DNA of 64,000 nucleotides from contig OU862928.1 in NCBI GenBank assembly GCA_917880885.1, positions 37,064,962-37,128,961 of the forward strand, written 5' to 3'. Shown piece after piece: positions 54,341 to 64,000 of this stretch; positions within the stretch are counted from its first letter, which is position 1, and each line of letters opens with the position of its first letter. The stretch comes from Limnephilus marmoratus (Eukaryota > Arthropoda > Insecta > Trichoptera > Limnephilidae). The notes under the pieces were generated by a model, which had not been told where the DNA came from, made no database searches, and worked only from the letters and a program-made list of their open reading frames with translations. Made by a program: the position numbers and the translations under genes.

Positions 54341-55438
54341 TTCTTTGTTTTTAACTCGGGTATTGAGTATTGTTTGTGTAGCTTTGTGTAGTTTGTTTAG
54401 TTTTGTTGTTTTTGTGTAAATTACCTAAGATGGATCTTGAGTAGAGCTGTTTTATGTCCATAACGTTGAAGGTATTGAAGATCGTATCAGTACTGGTAGT
54501 AAGCGGCAGTTTGAGAATTATTTTTATGATTAGTTTTACAACAGAGATCCTCCGTGATCGTGTCGTAAGGCTCTAGAACTCTAGACTAATTCGTGGATGT
54601 TTTGAAAACTCGGCTATCGTGGAGAGCATTCATTTCTATGTTACCGATGGTTATCTTCGTCATCAACAGCATAGACTATTTTATTTCCCAGGCTGCAGGA
54701 CCCAGAACGAATCTTGCTGTTGAACAGAATCAATCAATCAACAGAATTAATCAATCAATTTGGATATCATCATATTTCGTATCGATCAAACTGCCTTCGA
54801 AAAGCAAGCCCTGTTACTGGTAGTACCTATAGTTGAACCAACTATTTATATTTGTAATGTTTGGTGAAGTTTCTCAGTCATATTAATAATAAAAACGCTC
54901 ATTTTCAATTATTTCCTATCCATATTTTCCACAACATGATCCTCTCATATTCTCACAATATCCTCGTATGTATGGATACAAAACTAATAAGTTTGCATTA
55001 ACTACTGGAACCAAATATCCAGTATGTACGCCTCATAGAAAGTACACATTTTCTTGTTTCTCTCTTATTTTTCCTGCAGAGTTTTTCCGGAGCGCGCTCC
55101 GCATACGGTGATTGGAAAAACTCGGTGTTTTTTTGTCGTCGAGAGGAAATTCCAATTTTCACTGGATGGACGTTTTTAAAATTGCTGACAAGCGCGTTTA
55201 CTTAAAAAAAATTAAACTAAGTTAGTTTTAAAGAAAAACTACACTTTTAAACAGCCAGATGTTTTATTTAAATCGTTGAAGACAAATAAAATATTAATTA
55301 ATATAGACACTGCTGAAAACCAGCTACTTTTCAGGATAAATCCTGAATTTTAACTCGGTCAATAGAATCAACGAGAAATTATTAAAAAGCGTAACATTTA
55401 AAAAAAATCTATTTATGAATAAACGTTTTTATTATTAT
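54341..55438. other. Unassigned stretch with one strong hairpin
   Basis: 55079-55123 reads GAGTTTTTCC, GGAGCGCGCTCC (palindrome), spacer, GGAAAAACTC. A short (AATC)n tract lies at 54728-54760. No gene. Confidence 0.4.
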
Positions 55439-55690
55439 TCTAGCTGGTTCCCGGCATGCGTTGCAATGCCATATTCAAAGAAATAATTTGTTTCTCCCTG
55501 CATTTCCTTTCCCGTGCGTCCCCGCTCCCTTCCGGCATCCCCTTCCCCTCCCGCATTACCCTCCCACCTTCTAGCCCCCCCCCGGTCGCCGTCCCGCAAA
55601 CCCCCCTCCCGCGTTCCATATTTTCAGTCCCAGTACATTCAGTTTTCAAACAGCTCGCGTGCCACCTATTACAATCTTTTTATTCAAATT
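55439..55690 (-). repeat. RepJ copy 3
   Basis: CTAGCTGGTTCCCGGCATGCG at left, a pyrimidine-rich CCCTCCC tract, and CAAACAGCTCGCGTGCCACC at right. Confidence 0.85.
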
Positions 55691-55857
55691 TTAATTTTTC
55701 GTATATTACAAATTTCATTTCTGTATATTATAAGAACAATCAATACAAATTTGGTACTTAACATAGGTACCTATTTAAAATATGTATAATTTAAAACATC
55801 CATAGACAATTTTTTTATTCCAAAATAAAATAGCTGCCTTCAAAATTCACATCCATC

Positions 55858-56005
55858 AAACGCGCGAACTGTCAAACGTGCGAAGTTAAAATAGTCGTAT
55901 ATTTTCCTGAAATTATTCGATTTTCTGCCTAATTTTCTTAATTTGTCTTTCCGTAAGAACCTTCTACAAAATATTAAAAAAACTTTTAAAAAGAGATGAA
56001 AGACG
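55858..56005. repeat. Dispersed repeat shared with 26553-26700
   Basis: CAAACGTGCGAAGTTAAAATAG, TTTTCCTGAAATTATTCG and GAACCTTCTACAAAATATTA align with the other copy. Confidence 0.65.
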
Positions 56006-56007
56006 GG

Positions 56008-56095
56008 AAAAAAATCCGTCGCATCTGAGAATTAAACCCAAGACTTGCTAGACTTGCCAGGGCACTGCTCTGACCACTGAGTTAATTCGACCATA
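56008..56095 (-). repeat. tRNA-like SINE head
   Basis: The reverse strand has AACTCAGTGGTCAGAGCAGT (good A box) and CTTGGGTTTAATTCTCAGA (B-box-like), then an ACGGATTTTTTTCCCGTC hairpin. It resembles a tRNA-derived SINE. The body is not matched elsewhere in the window. Confidence 0.55.
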
Positions 56096-56189
56096 TCAAT
56101 ATCCGTCATTTTTAAGTATAACGTACTTCGATTAAGAGCTACTAACATTATCTTCGTTTTATTGAATGTTTGTGATACTTTTTTAAATA

Positions 56190-56625
56190 TTACAAAAAAT
56201 CCTCCAGGGCCTATATCACCTTTAAGAATGCTGGGTGGAGGGTATTTTTAGGGAAAGGAAAGGGAGTAAGTTCTGGAGAGGAAAAATGTACGAGGTATGG
56301 GTTGGAATCTGGGGTCAATGTGTTGAGGAGTGACGAACGTATGAATCCATCCCTCCCATTTCTGTGCAAGGCGATCGGTCGAGAGACTGGATGGAGAGGT
56401 ATATGTTAGGTCTTCCACATCCAGTCTCTCCTGATCTGGCCTGCCACTTAGTAGATAGGCAAAAGCAGCTGCCGCCAAGACATACACAAACCTCACCCCA
56501 TGAACTCTGGCATCCCTACCAAGTCATCAAACGCAGCGAAACACTTGGTGAGACCTTTAGCAGGGTTGTTGATTGGCCAATAAATTGTTCCCGGGGCAGC
56601 GGTACTCATTCGCATCTCCCAAATT
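56190..56625 (-). repeat. RepB copy 10
   Basis: Reverse RepB: CCTCCAGGGCCTATATCACC..GAATGCTGGGTGGAGGG at left, and AATAAATTGTTCCCGGGGCAGC..GCATCTCCCAAATTT at right. The inner hairpin is truncated. Confidence 0.85.
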
Positions 56626-56735
56626 TAATAAAACAAATGTGTGCTAATTTCATGTCATTGGAACTCACAATTTAATAGTAATATATGACATGTGGTATAT
56701 GACATTCCTGCTTTAGTTTTTTTTTTAAATAGGCA

Positions 56736-57157
56736 ATTAGACGACCGGCATAGTCCAGCGATAAGGCTCTTGACTAGAGCTCCGAAGGTCGCGGAATCGA
56801 ATCCCGGAGTGGCAAATAAATTTTATTTGATTAATTTGTGTTATTTCACAACTTATTCATTTAAAATAATATATAGTATATTTGCGGCACGTTCCAGAGT
56901 GGAAGATACTCTCAGTATCGCCCTAGTGTAAGACCACCATTCAGAATTGAAACGTTGCTTGAAATGGCTTTATCCGTGTTTGGTGACCCGAACTGAATAG
57001 CCAGGTACTATCCCCACCTTCCTCTTCCCTATCTCCTTCCCCTCCCCACTACCTTCAGCCTCACAACATACCCCAATTGGGAATGCCATAGTCCCACTGG
57101 CTCCAGAAGGGAGCAGTTGGGACTCTTGTGCGGTATTCATGTAAAAAAAAAAATCAC
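56736..57157 (+). mobile_element. SINE-C, full length
   Basis: Head CCGGCATAGTCCAGCGATAAGG (A box) and GTCGCGGAATCGAATCCCGG (B box), then the body described for 19743-20078, ending ACTCTTGTGCGGTATTCATG and an A-run. About 420 bp. No coding. Expected to be mobilised by a LINE, partner not identified. Confidence 0.9.
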
Positions 57158-57702
57158 GCTAAAGAGAGTGCTTTGTGCCGATGTAGTTAAATTAGCAATA
57201 TTTACAACGAAACAGCTTGCAATCGCATTTATTTCAACAAATATATTTTTTAGTAGTATTTAACATTGGTTAGAATGGGTTATGATGTCCAAAAGAATAT
57301 AAATTCCATTTTAGTTCATATGCTTCCACATTACAATAACCAACCTAATAAAAGCAATCTGATTATCACGTAACACACAAAAGACGACATCCCATATTAT
57401 TTTATACGAGGCAATTTCGCCACACAACACTAGAACACTACAGGGTATTTCAGAACAAATGGGAAGCCATAACTCTTCGATCTTCGTTAAGCTGTTTGCT
57501 GTTTGCTTTGTATTATTTTCAACAGATGGGGTTCGGCTGCGACAGTTGAAAACGCTTTTCGAAGACTTCGAATAAAGGAGGTTGTATTGAATTTATGTAA
57601 CATTTCATTAGAATTTTATTAAGGTCGAGGTGGTTCGTGGAATTTCAAATGTAACATGGTCTTTAAATTTTCAATCAGCGTCATATTTTAAATATATGTG
57701 AA
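57158..57702. other. Unassigned stretch
   Basis: No gene recognised. 57400-57660 may be single-copy. Confidence 0.3.
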
Positions 57703-57752
57703 GGCCGCCCCGGGGACCATTTATTGGAGAAAGATTAACTATTCTCCGAAAA

Positions 57753-58735
57753 TTTTTGATACAATACATATAAAAAATACATAAAAAAAGTAAAGTATAT
57801 AAAAAAAGCTTAATACAATAAATGTATGGACAAAAAAATCCCACAAAGGCAATGCCTGTGCGTGGGTATGATAATGATTTTTTTCTATGGTTGAAGTGAA
57901 GATTTTAAGTATATACATAAATTAATAAATTAAATTATATATAAATTAAGTATAATAAATAGTAACTGAATAATTGTGATTAAAAACTACAACATAATAA
58001 CAGTCTGCACTGTTATTGTCGCATTTGTGAAAGTTTTACAAGTGCAATGAAACGACAAAAAAAGCAAACATTATAATATATGTACTCTAAAAGCTGTCTA
58101 ATGGTAGATATAATTAATGGTTTTTTAAAACTTATAAGAAAAAAATATCTGTTCCAGTATTTTTTAGCCAAGTTTTGGTATATTTTTTATAATACTGAAG
58201 ATTTTGACATGTGTTCTCTTTAAAGGTTGTACATAGTAAATTATACATTTTTGGAGCTATAAAACTAATATGCCTTTGGGACAACCTAGTTTTGCAGGGG
58301 GGTACAGCATATTCACAGGCGCCACGTCTTTGGCTGGTACGATTTGAATTTTTTAGAAAGTTGTTTGGACGCATATAAATAAATTTAAGACATTGAAAAC
58401 TATAGGTCTGTCTAAGGTCCAAGATATCGGTTTCCTTAAACAATTTTTTAGACGGATATGATTTAGTTTTCTTGTACATGATCTTAATTATTGATTTTTG
58501 GGCAATTTCTAAAGGTTTTACATGATTATTGTAAGTTCCACCCCAGCCAGTTATTCCGTAGGAAATAGATGAAAGGAATAATGCGTCATAAACTAGTTTT
58601 ATTGTTTTTATATTTAATATGTTACACATTCTTTTAAAAATATAATTTAAGTATCTGAGTTTGTTAACAGTATTTTCTATATGGTTGGTCCATTTAAGTT
58701 GACAATCTGTGGTTGCACCTAAGTACTTAATCATT
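57753..58735 (-). mobile_element. 5'-truncated jockey-like LINE in RepD
   Basis: It encodes a 200-residue RT C-terminus. The 3' UTR hairpin is CCCACAAAGGCAATGCC..GTGGG (about 57840-57868). The same hairpin type appears at 17505-17540 inside the piggyBac. Confidence 0.8.
58132..58734 (-). pseudogene. LINE RT C-terminus, uninterrupted frame
   Basis: IKYLGATTDCQLKWTNHIEN, KLVYDALFLSSISYGITGWG, GTYNNHVKPLEIAQKSIIKI and SQRHISFIAPKMYNLLCTTF. Blocks 'yLGv..D..L.W..Hi', 'l.Yg...WG' and 'IQK..iki' are typical of jockey-like RTs. No internal stop. The palm with YADD is missing because the element is truncated. Confidence 0.85.
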
Positions 58736-59216
58736 TAAATTATACCTACATTCAAAAGACGTCATGATAAAAATATAAATTTAAATTCTAAAAAGAAGCT
58801 TTCCCAGATAATGTATTGATTTATTTTACTGCATGATTATATGATTTGAAATGTGTGTTGTATTTAATTATGTAATTAAGTGTATTTAAATTTAACAAAT
58901 CTGCCAACGACCTTCGGTAAAACCTCATTGTACGAAAAATAAATATATTTTCTCAAAATTTAAAAGATAGCTTTACTAGATAAAAGAACAGTCTTTTGAA
59001 ATCAATTTATAATTTTGTTTGTGGAAAAGAGTCAATACGTCTAAAATTTGATTAAAAATGATTTCCGGTTTTGTCTGGTTATTCCCTCACAAGTATTGTT
59101 AACGGCCCGATTCCAAATGTTACACAAATTGGTATACCGCCAACCTTTTAAATGTTAAAACACATAATGGCGCTGATTACCTGTTTAATGAAAATGTTAC
59201 ATTTGAATTTCAGTGA

Positions 59217-59456
59217 AATAACTTACTGGCCTTAAGTAATCTTATTGTGAAAGTTGATTCGTTAAGTCCATTGTACAAAACTGACAAAAATACAATCTCG
59301 TCTGGTTTAGAAGCCAATGAGATTAACGTTGACAGAGATAAACTTAATAACGGAATAAACGTGGAGCGTCTTCCGATCAAGGGATCAGGGTATGTTCGGA
59401 TTATTGGGGTTGACCTGCACAACCTTCGGAAACTTCGAAAGCCTTCAAATCATTGA
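59217..59456 (+). other. Unrecognised open frame
   Basis: It reads VKVDSLSPLYKTDKNTISSG, LEANEINVDRDKLNNGINVE and KGSGYVRIIGVDLHNLR, not low complexity. It is preceded by TTTGAATTTCAG (acceptor-like) at 59202-59213, but an in-frame TGA follows immediately. No ATG start. An overlapping reverse frame is equally long, so coding is unproven. Confidence 0.25.
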
Positions 59457-59564
59457 TAGAAATAATATCAGGAGAGATTTCATAGAAGGTAGGTACAAGA
59501 ATTGATTTCTGAAATATTTTGCCCGCTAAAATTAGGTGTAAGTTATTTATTTATTTTTTAACGT

Positions 59565-59935
59565 TAACTCCACGCAGGAGGCTTTGAGGAAAATAATTTC
59601 CCTCAGGGCCTGTCATCTTTGAAGATGCTGTGTGAAGGGTCATTTGGGGAGAGGAAGGAATGTTATTTCTTGAAGGGTGTCATTTCTTGAAAAGACTAAT
59701 GCTGTCTGGGGAAGGAAACAAAGAGGCCATCATATCGTCCCAAATCCAAAACCGAGCTGTTGAACTCAAGAACGAGTCGTAGAAGCGTCCCGTCCCCATG
59801 TGACAAATATCAATCGTGTACATATGTTGAGCACGCGTTTGGTATATTTTCTGACTGTGCACCGGTGCTAAAATGACGCTAGTTCCTCGGAGCATCTTCC
59901 ATTGGAATACCGGAAGGATAATGACAATATACCTA
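59565..59935 (-). pseudogene. LINE-J1 3' end with complete tail hairpin
   Basis: The reverse frame MYTIDICHMGTGRFYDSFLS parallels 32579-32767. The 3' end reads CCTTCACACAGCATCTTC..GGCCCTGAGGG..CCTCAAAGCC..CTGCGTGGAG. Inner-stem changes against RepB are compensated by G-U pairs. Confidence 0.8.
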
Positions 59936-60009
59936 CCTTTTTAAACATCGTGACCGGATTCTTTTAGGTTATTTATATCTCATGATCGATGATCAAATAA
60001 ATAAAAAAA

Positions 60010-60650
60010 TGTTAAAACCACTCTTCTTCTTCCTTACGCTGTCCCAACTCATTGCCTAGGTAGGCTGTTGGGGTCGGCTCTTCTCGTTCTCAGGTTGTAA
60101 TTTCTTCTGTTCTGAGTATCGCTTTCATCCAGGCCGTTTCTCTGAAGAATTTTGGAGCATTGAGTCATCCAGGAGTTCTTTGGTCTTCCTCTGAATGACT
60201 GTCGATGAAGCTCCACAGACATTGCTTGCCTCACTGTGTGGTCTGATGGTCTCCGTCTTATGTGTCCATACCATCTCAACTGTGAGTCGGCGACGTGTGA
60301 ATGCGGTGCGGTGCAGACCACCGAACATGTGGTCAACGAATGCCCGCTCCATTCATTCCCCGGCGGGATTTATGAGGTCCACAGGGCAACGCCTGAGGCC
60401 CTAGACTGGCTCGCAGACCTAGATGTCCCCCTCTGACCCCCCACCATACGAAAGAAGAAGAAGAATCTCAACTGTCATTCTTCCAGCTTACTATTTATGT
60501 CTGTGACACCCAGGATACCACGAATGCGTGAACTTTTGATCTTATCTTTTAGTGGTACTCCTGCCGACCATCTAAGCATTCGCATTTCTGCTGTTTCGAG
60601 TTGCCTAGAGTAGGAGTTGTGATGATTAAACCATGTTAGCACACCTGGCT
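60010..60650 (-). pseudogene. RTE-like RT C-terminus split by another LINE
   Basis: The reverse frame upstream part (60640-60476) reads SRQLETAEMRMLRWSAGVPL and IRGILGVTDINSKLEE. Downstream (60272-60049) is LRWYGHIRRRPSDHTVRQAM, SFRGRPKNSWMTQCSKILQR and RTRRADPNSL. The halves are contiguous once the insert 60284-60464 is ignored, apart from a stop at the joint. Confidence 0.85.
60284..60464 (+). mobile_element. 181-bp LINE fragment with 11-bp TSD inside LINE
   Basis: ATCTCAACTGT at 60273-60283 and 60465-60475. It encodes ESATCECGAVQTTEHVVNEC and PLHSFPGG, ending at the same stop and the tail CCCCCACCATACGAAAGAAG as 15949-16325. Extreme 5' truncation. One of the cleanest nested insertions here. 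Confidence 0.92.
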
Positions 60651-60654
60651 GAGG

Positions 60655-61020
60655 TGCCTACATTCTGCCGACGGTCTAGCTCAGAATTATTCGGTCAGCA
60701 GAGCGATAGAGGCTATCATCACCAGGGTTGTAGGATCTCTTAGGCGCGAGTGTGGTATTCCTGAAATAAACTCAACCTATGGCCCGGTGAGGGCAATGAA
60801 ACAATCAGCTGCAGTAAACATGATGTGTATTGGAAAGAATCCGTTTAGAATACAACAGTGGTACATTACACAGTCAATTATAGAGCACAGGTAGAATTAA
60901 TAACCTATCTATTTCAGGGGTCATAGGGCCTAACAAATCTCTCTGCCTCGAGTCTCCCCGAGTCCGGTCATAATTACGCGTAAATTGGAAGGGACAAACG
61001 CAAAAAGGGGAAATTAGTGG
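60655..61020. other. Unassigned, moderately GC-rich
   Basis: No frame or known repeat recognised. An LTR was considered and not supported. Confidence 0.3.
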
Positions 61021-61029
61021 TTCGGGTGC

Positions 61030-61330
61030 TCACATCCGCTGGCTGGTGCCTTGAGAACAGCAAGGTGAGAGGTATTCAGGCGGGGCTGGTGCTCCCACAG
61101 GCCTCTATAGGCGAACTTCGCCATTGCGTTTCCGTTGGTATATTCCAGAACAAAATCGGAACGATTCGCGGCAGAGCGTGCGCTCACACAGAGTAGCTAC
61201 CGTAGAATGCCGTAGCTTTCCGTTGTCGACCGGCCGACGCGCCGCTAGCGTGCGGGGCGCGGGGGCGGGTGGAGAACGTTTTGCATTTACAGTGGTGTAG
61301 CGTGATGATTTGTAGGGGCGTATACCGTGC
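61030..61330. other. CpG-rich patch
   Basis: 61180-61285 is far richer in GC and CpG than anything near (CCGACGCGCCGCTAGCGTGC, GGGGCGCGGGGGCGGG). A reverse 90-codon frame (61105-61377) crosses it. It ends where a decayed hammerhead-element end begins (about 61335-61395). Promoter, transposon piece or captured DNA are all possible. Confidence 0.3.
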
Positions 61331-61334
61331 ATCG

Positions 61335-61395
61335 TAACAACCACTATCAATTTAACAAAACTATCAACGAGTTTCATAATCAGGATTTCTTCATG
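61335..61395 (-). repeat. Decayed hammerhead-element end
   Basis: The reverse strand has ATGAAGAAATCCTGATTATG AAAC TCGTT GATAGTTTTGTTAAAT, aligning with 13460-13521. The CTGANGA box is broken. Confidence 0.5.
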
Positions 61396-61794
61396 CTCAA
61401 AGAATATTGAAAATTAAACATCTAAATATAGAAAAATCAAAATATGCTTGCTTGGGGATACATATGTGAGTAGGTATATGAGATGTCTAAGTATTGCTAT
61501 ATTAAGTATGGGAAATTATTGAAACTTTCAAAATAACTTCTTTAAACACTCGCAAAGGTTTCTGGATTATTACAACCATATTACAATACATCTGAAAAGT
61601 TTTTTAATCATTACCAAAACTCTTGCAAAACTATCAAAATCTGAGAATGACATTTTGCAAAACAATGATTGTTAAAAGAAAATTCAATTTTCGAAACCCT
61701 TTAAATTCCTGAATTTATTTTAAGTACTCGCTAAATTCTTTGAATCGAATCAAGATAAATATTTTAAATAGGTACCTATGTTAGGTACCAAATT
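61396..61794. other. Unassigned AT-rich stretch
   Basis: Nothing recognised. Confidence 0.3.
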
Positions 61795-62425
61795 TGATTG
61801 ATTGTTTTAATCTTATATATAAAAATGAATCGCTGAATGTGTTGCTATGCGCATAACTTTTGAAATACTGCACCAAATTGGATAATTTTTTTTGTGTGTT
61901 CGTTATTGTCAGGACAAGGTTTTTATAAAACTTCCGGTGAGCTCTGGCATTATGAAATTTGTATAAAAAAATTGCTTTTGGTGGCACGCGAGGTTTGAAA
62001 ACTGTATGTATGGAAAGCGGGAGGGAGGGAGAGATGGTGGAGGGGGGGAGGGGGTGAGGGGGGGAGGCAGAGAGAACCCCCCTTACACCATGCGAGCGAA
62101 GCCGCGGGAAAAAGCTAGAATTATATAGAAATGAATATTTGTAATTCATGAAAAATTAAAATTTTAATAAAAAAATTGTAACAGATGGCACACGAGCTAT
62201 TTGAAAACAGAATGTACTGGGACTGAATATATGAACGCGGGAGGGGGGTTGGTGGGACGGGGGAGCGGGAGAGGGGAGTGGGAAGGCGAGGAAGGTGGAA
62301 GGGGAATGCAGGAGGGGAAGAGGATGCGGTAGGGGAACGGGGACGCACGGAAAGGAAATGCAGAGAGAAACGATTTATTTCTTTGAATACGGCATTGAAA
62401 CGCATGCCGGGAACCAATTAAAAGT
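61795..62425 (+). repeat. RepJ copies 4 and 5, head to tail
   Basis: The first copy (61795-62118) has AAAATGAATCGCTGAATGTG, GGTGGCACGCGAGG and a different 3' end (GCGAAGCCGCGGGAAAAAGCTAG). The second (62120-62425) ends ACGCATGCCGGGAACCAA. G-rich tract frames are artefacts. Confidence 0.8.
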
Positions 62426-62988
62426 ATATAAAGAAGTACAGATAAATATTTTTTTGATTTAGCGATCCAACAAAGCTTTTGTTTTTAAAATTTTCGTATT
62501 TATGTGAAATATTTAGCATTTTAAAAACCTATTTTAAGGCTAAAATTATTCAGCTAAAGGGTCTAATGTCGTCTTAAAGTACCAAAGCTTTAATCTACAA
62601 TCTAATCACTTAGTTCTGAAGTTTGTAAAGTGAAATTAGATGACGAGTGCACAAAACATCTCAAACCGGAAGTCCGACAGCGGAAGGGGCCTACTTCCGG
62701 CTATTCCGGGTTCCTCGCTCTGCTTTTTCCGGTGAAGGTGGGATGGGATCCTTTCTTGTTTGCTTTTTCTTTTGAAAAATGATTTGTAGTACCTAGTTCA
62801 AACACAGAATCGTATTTTATTTTCTGTTACAAAATTTAAATTTAAGTCGTCTCGGACAGGAACTTTTATACTTTATGACGATAATATCATATTATTTTTA
62901 CGGTAAAATCATTAACGAATAAGTATGTAATTAATGTTAAATGTGTACCTCATCCTGTGTTAATTTTATTACCAAACTAGCTGACCCG
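62426..62988. other. Unassigned stretch
   Basis: Contains an inverted pair CCGGAAGT..ACTTCCGG (62660-62700). No gene. Confidence 0.3.
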
Positions 62989-63600
62989 GTGAACTTCGTA
63001 CCGCCTCAGATTCAATAACTGTTGTGTTAACTCATTAGCTGAATTAAATTCAGTTTTTTTATTAAGTAAAAAATTACAAAATGAAGCAATTACTGATGTG
63101 CAACTGTCCGTGTTTTGTTTTTGTCAGTATCAGAGATGGCGTTGTGTGTGGATTTATAATTTTTGTGATTTTCTTACTTTTCCATATACTTATGGGAATT
63201 GCGTTTCATTTTCTTTATAGTGTGATGGAGATTTATTATAATTATTATATTTTTCCTGAGGCCCTCCTCAGCGGACGTAGGTTCACCGTTTGTCCCATTT
63301 TCGACTGTCTGTTGACATTTAGTGCGTAAGAAAGAGGGCAGCATTATAAGTTTAAGAACAAAAGCAAAACAATCAGCGCATTAACATTTGACGTTTTTGA
63401 ATTTTTGAAATTCATTCACTGCCCAATATTATACTCATCATAATATTACTGCAGCTCTTTCAAAAGAGGAGAATTCGTTCCATACAAAATGTATGAGGAA
63501 AATAATTTTCTTCATAATTTTTTTTTCCTGAACTGTCCGATATTTTAATAGCTATTCTGCTATTCGGGGCGGAGACAAATCCAACAAGTCCAGCCGTTCA
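62989..63600 (+). repeat. RepA copy 4 (longest)
   Basis: Start AACTAGCTGACCCGGTGAACTTCG. Contains the short frame 63081-63329 (MKQLLMCNCPCFVFVSIRDG, then a hydrophobic stretch), the hAT target-equivalent site near 63320 and the TTAA site near 63355. Ends TCCAGCCGTTCAG, where SINE-C abuts. Confidence 0.8.
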
Positions 63601-63790
63601 GTCCAGTGGCATTAGCCGTGTTTGGTGACCAGATCAGAATATCCAGGTACATCCCTACCTTCCTTATCCTATCTCCTTCCGCTCCCCACTACCTTCAGCC
63701 TAACAACATGCTCCAATTGGGAATGACATAGTCTCACTAGCTCCAGACGGGAGCAATTGAGACTCTTGTGAGGTATCACTATAAAAAAAA
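63601..63790 (+). mobile_element. SINE-C 3' half
   Basis: GCATTAGCCGTGTTTGGTGACC through CTCCAATTGGGAATGACAT and GGGAGCAATTGAGACTCTTG to an A-run. The 5' half and head are missing. Confidence 0.85.
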
Positions 63791-64000
63791 TAACAAATAT
63801 ACTTTCTAATATGCGTCCATGATAATGTAGATCTTAAAACAATTTTCTCTCGATCAAAACAAGAAACCTTTTGTTTCTCTGAAGAAAACCTATAAAAACA
63901 AATCCAATTGCTTTCCAAAAACCAACCCTTAACCCGTAAAGGTCAATAAAACAGAATGAAGAAATTCCGATCATTGAATATCTATTCACAAACACAAAAA
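63791..64000. other. Unassigned right edge
   Basis: No feature recognised. Confidence 0.3.

Larger units (their letters stand above)
57728..59095 (+). mobile_element. RepD copy 5, split by a LINE
   Basis: A short RepD 5' piece (GAAAGATTAACTATTCTCCG, 57732-57752) and the RepD 3' half (58736-59095, ending GTCTGGTTATTCCCTC) flank a reverse LINE. A RepB head scrap (GCCCCGGGGACCATTTATTGG) abuts on the left at 57708-57728. TSD unclear. Confidence 0.65.

Noticed and set aside
60644..61025. Possible solo LTR starting TGTTAGCACACC
   Set aside because: No matching 3' copy, TSD, primer-binding site or polypurine tract that I can defend.

Overview
The window looks like a heterochromatin-like or intergenic piece of an arthropod genome, most likely an insect. 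It is AT-rich and eukaryotic, with no dense open reading frames. It is packed with 5'-truncated non-LTR retrotransposons (LINEs), tRNA-headed SINEs, hAT, piggyBac and TTAA/TA-type DNA elements, foldback elements, minisatellites and microsatellites. I cannot name the species. I found no intact host gene and no functional tRNA, rRNA or CRISPR. Most long open frames are either decayed reverse-transcriptase (RT) C-termini or readings through simple repeats.

House names used below. RepA: about 600-bp element starting TAGCTGACCCGGCGAAC. RepB: about 300-430-bp SINE-like repeat that ends in the same 3' hairpin as a jockey-like LINE (LINE-J1). SINE-C: tRNA-headed SINE of about 420 bp. RepD: about 710-bp TTAA-flanked MITE. 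RepF: repeat with GAAGTAAAACT ends and an internal minisatellite. RepJ: GC-rich repeat ending in GGGAACCAGCTAG.

Layout. 0-16 kb: RepB copies, one split by a LINE; RepD and RepA; a TA-flanked MITE; a near-perfect 187-bp palindrome carrying a hammerhead-like ribozyme motif; LINE relics, several with exact target-site duplications (TSDs); and two elements with inverted ends. 16-26 kb: a complete-ended piggyBac relic (17024-19578), a RepD copy split by SINE-C, and nested LINEs. 26-36 kb: a 2.8-kb hAT element with perfect 8-bp TSDs sitting inside RepA and carrying LINE pieces, several RT relics, and a decayed non-LINE coding fragment (34738-35103). 36-41 kb: a foldback element with tandem-repeat arms, a 621-bp hAT MITE with perfect TSDs, a 7-bp satellite of about 690 bp, and a (GATA)n tract of about 630 bp. 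41-51 kb: LINE relics, a complete RepD with TTAA TSDs, RepJ, and an 18-bp minisatellite that has grown out of RepB sequence. 51-64 kb: a second piggyBac-type relic (51790-53857), RepB, SINE-C, LINE and RepJ copies, a LINE inserted into another LINE, a CpG-rich patch and a full RepA.

The elements interact mainly as parasites and hosts. Internal paralogous empty sites (RepA and RepD copies without inserts) let many insertions be dated relative to each other. Possible trans-mobilisation is seen in RepB and LINE-J1, which share a double stem-loop 3' end. The most unusual signal is a set of hammerhead-like cores (about 7.5, 13.5 and 45.8 kb) whose stem I sequences differ yet still pair.
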